A stretch of 64,000 nt of DNA from Enterobacter sp. SA187 (GTDB lineage Bacteria > Pseudomonadota > Gammaproteobacteria > Enterobacterales > Enterobacteriaceae). Numbering within the stretch: the stretch's first letter is position 1; each line of letters opens with the position of its first letter. A program made the position numbers and the translations under genes. A model generated the notes under the pieces. That model searched no databases. It had not been told where the DNA came from and saw only the letters and a program-made list of their open reading frames with translations. The DNA lies in assembly GCF_001888805.2 (NCBI RefSeq), contig NZ_CP019113.1, positions 124,001 to 188,000 on the forward strand, given 5' to 3'. Below are positions 59,593-64,000 of this stretch, in pieces.

Positions 59593-60957
59593 TTGATTAC
59601 ACATATTAGCCCGCTAGGCTCAATGGATATGTTGTCGCAGCTGGAAGTCGATATGCTTAAACGCACGGCCAGCAGCGACCTGTACCAGCTGTTTCGCAAC
59701 TGTTCACTGGCAGTTCTTAACTCAGGGAGTCTGACCGATAACAGCAAAGAGCTGCTGTCGCGTTTTGAAAGTTTCGACATTAACGTTTTGCGTCGTGAGC
59801 GCGGCGTCAAGCTTGAACTGATCAATCCCCCGGAAGACGCCTTTGTGGATGGCCGTATCATCCGCGCGCTTCAGGCCAACCTGTTTGCCGTACTGCGCGA
59901 CATTCTGTTCGTTAACGGACAGATCCACAGCGCCGGTCGTTTCCAGCATTTAAATCTGGAAAGCTCGACCCACATTACCAACCTGGTGTTTTCCATCCTG
60001 CGTAACGCCCGTGCGCTGCACGTCGGCGAAGCGCCGAACATGGTGGTGTGCTGGGGCGGTCACTCGATCAACGAAACCGAATACCTGTACGCCCGACGCG
60101 TGGGCACCCAACTCGGCCTGCGTGAACTGAACATCTGCACCGGCTGCGGGCCGGGGGCGATGGAAGCGCCGATGAAAGGCGCGGCGGTCGGCCATGCGCA
60201 GCAGCGTTACAAAGAAGGCCGTTTTATCGGCATGACGGAGCCGTCGATTATCGCCGCAGAACCGCCGAACCCGCTGGTCAATGAGCTGGTGATCATGCCG
60301 GACATTGAAAAGCGTCTGGAAGCCTTCGTGCGTATCGCCCACGGCATTATCATCTTCCCTGGCGGCGTCGGTACGGCGGAAGAACTGCTCTATCTGCTGG
60401 GCATTCTGATGAATCCTGCCAACCAGGACCAGGTGCTGCCGTTGATCCTCACCGGGCCAAAACAGAGCGCTGACTACTTCCGCGTGCTCGACGAATTTAT
60501 TGTTAACACGCTGGGCGAAGGCGCGCGTCGTTATTACCGCGTGATTATTGATGACGCCCATGAAGTGGCGCGGCTGATGAAAAAAGCGATGCCGATGGTG
60601 AAAGAGAATCGTCGTGAGACCGGCGATGCCTACAGCTTTAACTGGTCAATTCGCATTGCGCCGGAACTCCAGGTGCCTTTCATCCCGTCCCATGAAAATA
60701 TGGCGAACCTGAAGCTCTATCCAGATCAGCCGGTGGAAATTCTGGCCGCCGATCTGCGCCGCGCATTTTCAGGGATTGTCGCCGGGAACGTTAAAGAGGC
60801 GGGGATCCACGCGATTGAAAAATACGGGCCGTACAAAATCCACGGCGACAGCGACATGATGCGCCGCATGGACGACCTGCTGCAGGGCTTTGTCGCGCAG
60901 CACCGCATGAAGCTGCCGGGCTCGGCGTATATTCCCTGCTATGAAATTATGACCTGA
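59593..60957 (+). CDS. ppnN: Nucleotide 5'-monophosphate nucleosidase PpnN
   Basis: A 454-residue nucleosidase (formerly YgdH) that splits purine and pyrimidine nucleoside monophosphates into base and ribose 5-phosphate. It is activated by (p)ppGpp in E. coli. The LOG-type core is seen as CTGCGPGAMEAPMKGA and FPGGVGTAEELLYLLG, flanked by N- and C-terminal extensions specific to this family. The start is TTG at 59593 with AAGGAG 5 nt upstream, which gives MITHISPLGS as in E. coli. Confidence 0.97.
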   Translation: MITHISPLGSMDMLSQLEVDMLKRTASSDLYQLFRNCSLAVLNSGSLTDNSKELLSRFESFDINVLRRERGVKLELINPPEDAFVDGRIIRALQANLFAVLRDILFVNGQIHSAGRFQHLNLESSTHITNLVFSILRNARALHVGEAPNMVVCWGGHSINETEYLYARRVGTQLGLRELNICTGCGPGAMEAPMKGAAVGHAQQRYKEGRFIGMTEPSIIAAEPPNPLVNELVIMPDIEKRLEAFVRIAHGIIIFPGGVGTAEELLYLLGILMNPANQDQVLPLILTGPKQSADYFRVLDEFIVNTLGEGARRYYRVIIDDAHEVARLMKKAMPMVKENRRETGDAYSFNWSIRIAPELQVPFIPSHENMANLKLYPDQPVEILAADLRRAFSGIVAGNVKEAGIHAIEKYGPYKIHGDSDMMRRMDDLLQGFVAQHRMKLPGSAYIPCYEIMT

Positions 60958-60965
60958 TAGCGGGT

Positions 60966-61110
60966 TCTCATGCCGGGTGACATTACGCTTACCCGGCCGT
61001 TGAACTGTTTTGCCGGGTGGCGCTGCGCTTACCCGGCCTACTCTCTGCCATCCGGTATCCGTTTCGTAGGCCCGGCAAGCCTGCGCCGCCGGGCAAAGCC
61101 ATCCTGCCCG
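60966..61110. repeat. REP cluster (BIME) after ppnN
   Basis: Three palindromic units: GCCGGGTGACATTACGCTTA with CCCGG (from 60973), GCCGGGTGGCGCTGCGCTTA with CCCGGCCTAC (61012-61041), and GTAGGCCCGGCAAGCCTGCG with CCGCCGGGC (61067-61097) in the opposite orientation. The last is the inverse of the unit after mutS. Confidence 0.85.
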
Positions 61111-61545
61111 TTATAAGCCAGTCTTATTTCTGCTCCCTAAGCCAAACGGTTGCGTATGCTATTTCACCGCTAAAAATCCATTCTTACCTCAGGTATTCCT
61201 CAGAAAACGCTGTTTACATCATCTTTTGCAGCGATTTTGTCGTATTTTTCGTTTGATGCTTTGCGTGCATATATTGTCAGTGGTAGCCTGCGCCACCATT
61301 AATTTTGGCTTGGGATCGCTTTGCAGTGGGATGACCTGTCATTAACCCCAGAGAAAGCGGATTATTGCATTTGCGATCGGGATCACTGATACATTCATTA
61401 CATAAATGTATCTTTCCGCCCGCCGATAGTTACGGCAAGAAATTATAAAAAAACCGTCGCTGAACAGATTTCATATTACCGTCAGGCCACTTTTCATTAG
61501 ATTGCACTGAAAAACCTGATATTTAGCTTCCTCCAGGAGATACAG
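61111..61545 (+). other. sdaC upstream region
   Basis: About 435 nt between the REP cluster and sdaC with no supported gene. It contains the CRP-like site at 61372-61387 and AT-rich promoter-like sequence from 61390 to 61500. CTCCAGGAG precedes the sdaC ATG. Confidence 0.5.
61372..61387 (+). promoter_or_regulatory. CRP-like site upstream of sdaC
   Basis: TGCGA-TCGGGA-TCACT matches the CRP consensus TGTGA-N6-TCACA at 8 of 10 fixed positions and lies about 160 nt before the sdaC start. sdaC is CRP-activated in E. coli. Confidence 0.6.
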
Positions 61546-62835
61546 ATGGAAACAACTCAAACCAGCACTGTTGCTGCCGTAGAAACGCGCAGCGCATGGC
61601 GTAAAACTGACACCATGTGGATGCTGGGCCTTTACGGCACCGCTATCGGCGCAGGTGTGCTCTTCCTGCCGATCAACGCCGGTGTCGGCGGTATGATCCC
61701 GTTGATCATCATGGCCATCATCGCCTTCCCGATGACCTTTTTTGCTCACCGTGGCCTGACCCGCTTTGTGCTGTCCGGAAAAAATCCGGGGGAAGATATT
61801 ACTGAAGTGGTAGAAGAACACTTTGGTATCGGCGCAGGTAAACTCATCACCCTGCTCTATTTCTTCGCTATCTATCCGATCCTGCTGGTCTACAGCGTGG
61901 CGATCACCAACACGGTTGACAGCTTTATGACCCACCAGCTGGGTATGACGCCGCCGCCGCGTTTCATTCTTTCCCTGATCCTGATCGTCGGTATGATGAC
62001 CATCGTGCGCTTCGGCGAGCAGATGATCGTGAAAGCGATGAGTATTCTGGTGTTCCCGTTTGTGGTTGCGCTGATGCTGCTGGCCCTGTACCTGATCCCG
62101 CAGTGGAGCGGTGCCGCGCTGGAAACGCTCTCCTTTGACGCAGCAGCCAGTACCGGTAAAGGCCTGTGGATGACCCTGTGGCTTGCTATTCCGGTAATGG
62201 TGTTCTCTTTCAACCACTCACCGATCATCTCCTCCTTCGCCGTGGCGAAACGTGAAGAGTACGGTGATGAAGCCGAGAAGAAATGCTCCCGCATCCTGGC
62301 GTTCGCGCACATCATGATGGTGCTGACGGTAATGTTCTTCGTGTTCAGCTGCGTGCTGAGCCTGACGCCGGCAGATTTGCAGGCTGCGAAAGATCAGAAC
62401 ATCTCTATTCTGTCTTATCTGGCTAACCACTTTAACGCGCCGATTATTGCGTGGATGGCACCGATTATCGCCATCATCGCCATCACTAAATCCTTCCTCG
62501 GCCACTATCTGGGTGCGCGTGAAGGCTTCAACGGTATGGTGATCAAATCCCTGCGCAGCCGTGGCAAAACCATCGAAATCAGCCGTCTGAATAAAATCAC
62601 CGCGCTGTTTATGCTGGTGACCACCTGGATTGTGGCAACCCTGAACCCGAGCATCCTCGGTATGATCGAAACCCTGGGCGGTCCGATTATCGCGATGATC
62701 CTGTTCCTGATGCCGATGTATGCGATTCAGAAAGTGCCGGCGATGCGCAAATACAGCGGTCACATCAGCAACATCTTCGTTGTCTGCATGGGCCTGGTAG
62801 CTATCTCCGCTATCTTCTACTCCCTGTTCAGCTAA
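61546..62835 (+). CDS. sdaC: Serine:H+ symporter SdaC
   Basis: A 429-residue inner-membrane proton-coupled L-serine importer of the hydroxy/aromatic amino acid permease family. It has about eleven helices; the N-terminal MLGLYGTAIGAGVLFLPINAG is the family signature. It supplies serine to the deaminase encoded next. Start preceded by CCAGGAG 6 nt upstream. Confidence 0.97.
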   Translation: METTQTSTVAAVETRSAWRKTDTMWMLGLYGTAIGAGVLFLPINAGVGGMIPLIIMAIIAFPMTFFAHRGLTRFVLSGKNPGEDITEVVEEHFGIGAGKLITLLYFFAIYPILLVYSVAITNTVDSFMTHQLGMTPPPRFILSLILIVGMMTIVRFGEQMIVKAMSILVFPFVVALMLLALYLIPQWSGAALETLSFDAAASTGKGLWMTLWLAIPVMVFSFNHSPIISSFAVAKREEYGDEAEKKCSRILAFAHIMMVLTVMFFVFSCVLSLTPADLQAAKDQNISILSYLANHFNAPIIAWMAPIIAIIAITKSFLGHYLGAREGFNGMVIKSLRSRGKTIEISRLNKITALFMLVTTWIVATLNPSILGMIETLGGPIIAMILFLMPMYAIQKVPAMRKYSGHISNIFVVCMGLVAISAIFYSLFS

Positions 62836-62841
62836 TCCCCC

Positions 62842-62863
62842 GCGCCGCCTTTTCGGGCGGCGC
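62842..62863 (+). terminator. Hairpin between sdaC and sdaB
   Basis: GCGCCGCC-TTTTCG-GGCGGCGC, an 8-bp GC stem 7 nt after the sdaC stop, without a T-run. It may stabilise the sdaC message or reduce read-through into sdaB. Confidence 0.5.
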
Positions 62864-62893
62864 CCTCTGACTCATAGCAACGGATAATGCATC

Positions 62894-64000
62894 ATGATTA
62901 GCGTATTCGATATTTTCAAAATCGGCATTGGCCCTTCCAGCTCCCATACCGTGGGACCAATGAAAGCAGGTAAACAGTTTACGGACGACCTGATTGCGCG
63001 TGGCATTCTCAGTGACATCACTCGCGTCGTGGTGGATGTTTACGGCTCCCTCTCCCTCACCGGCAAAGGCCACCATACCGATATCGCCATTATTATGGGG
63101 CTGGCGGGCAACCTGCCGGACAGCGTCGACATCGACAGCATTCCGGGCTTCATTCAGGACGTGAATACCCATGGCCGCCTGCTGCTGGCGAACGGTCAGC
63201 ATGAAGTGGAATTTCCGGTTGACCAGTGCATGAACTTCCATGCGGATAACCTTTCCCTGCACGAAAACGGCATGCGTATCAGCGCACTGGCGGGTGAAAG
63301 CGTGGTTTACAGCCAGACTTATTACTCCATCGGCGGCGGCTTTATCGTCGATGAGGCGCACTTCGGCCTGACCAGTAATGCAGAAATCACGGTGCCGTAC
63401 CCCTATAAAAATGCCGCCGATTTACAGCGTCATTGCCAGGAAACCGGCTTATCCCTCTCCGGCCTGATGATGAAAAACGAGCTGGCGCTGCGCAGCAAAG
63501 CCGAGCTGGATCAGCATCTGGCAAACGTCTGGGAAGTGATGCGCGGCGGCATTGAGCGCGGCATTACCACCGAAGGCGTCCTGCCGGGCAAACTGCGCGT
63601 CCCGCGCCGGGCGGCGGCGTTACGCCGTATGCTGGTCAGCGGTGATAAAACTTCTACCGATCCGATGGCGGTGGTCGACTGGATCAACATGTTCGCGCTG
63701 GCGGTGAACGAAGAAAACGCCGCCGGTGGACGTGTGGTGACCGCGCCGACCAACGGCGCCTGTGGCATCGTGCCGGCGGTGCTGGCGTACTACGATAAAT
63801 TTATTCGTGAAGTAAATGCTAACTCACTGGCCCGCTATCTGCTGGTCGCCAGCGCAATCGGCTCCCTGTACAAAATGAACGCCTCCATTTCCGGCGCGGA
63901 AGTGGGCTGTCAGGGTGAAGTGGGCGTGGCCTGCTCCATGGCAGCGGCAGGTCTGGCGGAATTGCTGGGCGGCAGCCCGACGCAGGTGTGCATCGCGGCC
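62894..64000 (+). CDS. sdaB: L-serine deaminase 2 SdaB, N-terminal part (3' end outside window)
   Basis: The first 369 residues of an iron-sulfur L-serine dehydratase (about 455 residues in E. coli) that yields pyruvate and ammonia. MISVFDIFKIGIGPSSSHTVGPMK-type opening, GSLSLTGKGHHTD and VTAPTNGACGIVPAVL are intact. The cluster cysteines downstream are partly outside the window, which ends in QVCIAA. It lies 58 nt after sdaC in the same operon. The ribosome site (CGGATAA) is weak. Confidence 0.97.
   Translation, partial: MISVFDIFKIGIGPSSSHTVGPMKAGKQFTDDLIARGILSDITRVVVDVYGSLSLTGKGHHTDIAIIMGLAGNLPDSVDIDSIPGFIQDVNTHGRLLLANGQHEVEFPVDQCMNFHADNLSLHENGMRISALAGESVVYSQTYYSIGGGFIVDEAHFGLTSNAEITVPYPYKNAADLQRHCQETGLSLSGLMMKNELALRSKAELDQHLANVWEVMRGGIERGITTEGVLPGKLRVPRRAAALRRMLVSGDKTSTDPMAVVDWINMFALAVNEENAAGGRVVTAPTNGACGIVPAVLAYYDKFIREVNANSLARYLLVASAIGSLYKMNASISGAEVGCQGEVGVACSMAAAGLAELLGGSPTQVCIAA

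Overview
The window is a chromosomal segment of a member of the Enterobacteriaceae. Gene order and protein sequences follow the E. coli region mutS-rpoS-nlpD-pcm-surE-truD-ispF-ispD-ftsB-cysCND-iap-cysHIJ-queD-queE-eno-pyrG-mazG-relA-rlmD-barA-gud-yqcA-truC-yqcC-csrB-syd-queF-ppnN-sdaC-sdaB. A second-locus style cysG attached to cysDNC, osmC between mutS and rpoS, and mmuPM upstream of mutS point to the Enterobacter/Leclercia/Klebsiella side of the family rather than to Escherichia. The genus is an inference from gene order only.

Layout. 1-3.4 kb: the end of a manganese catalase (katN), a CinA/PncC-like amidase, a tiny KGG stress protein, and a secreted metzincin protease with two chitin-binding-type modules. 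3.6-7.4 kb: one 1,272-codon frame that joins a clan GH-A type glycosidase, a GT4-type glycosyltransferase and a UDP-galactopyranose-mutase-like flavoprotein. 7.9-10.2 kb: the S-methylmethionine operon mmuPM behind tandem MetJ boxes. 10.3-11.4 kb: a Fic toxin with a VbhA-like small antitoxin encoded tail to tail, between 67-bp direct repeats that duplicate the region upstream of mutS. 11.4-21.5 kb: mutS, osmC, rpoS and the essential or housekeeping block to ygbE. 21.5-33.1 kb: assimilatory sulfate reduction (cysGDNC and cysJIH), with iap and a toxin-44/immunity pair in the interval that carries CRISPR-cas in E. coli. 33.4-39.4 kb: queDE, a nanE-PTS-RpiR amino-sugar module, and an AT-rich DUF4225 three-gene island. 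39.6-50.2 kb: eno, pyrG, mazG, relA, rlmD, barA. 50.2-55.5 kb: the D-glucarate operon gudP-gudX-gudD-garK. 55.8-64 kb: yqcA-truC-yqcC, the sRNA csrB, syd, queF, ppnN, sdaC and the start of sdaB.

Connected systems. BarA (sensor kinase), a palindromic UvrY site and CsrB lie within about 10 kb, so input and output of the Csr circuit are in one window. The sulfate genes cover APS kinase, ATP sulfurylase, PAPS reductase, sulfite reductase and the siroheme synthase its hemoprotein needs. Stress functions (KatN, KGG protein, OsmC, RpoS) cluster at the left.

The accessory insertions most worth attention are the trifunctional sugar enzyme, the repeat-flanked Fic module, the toxin-44 pair and the DUF4225 island. 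No tRNA, rRNA, insertion sequence, prophage or CRISPR array was seen. REP/BIME palindromes occur after mutS, between cysI and cysH, and after ppnN.
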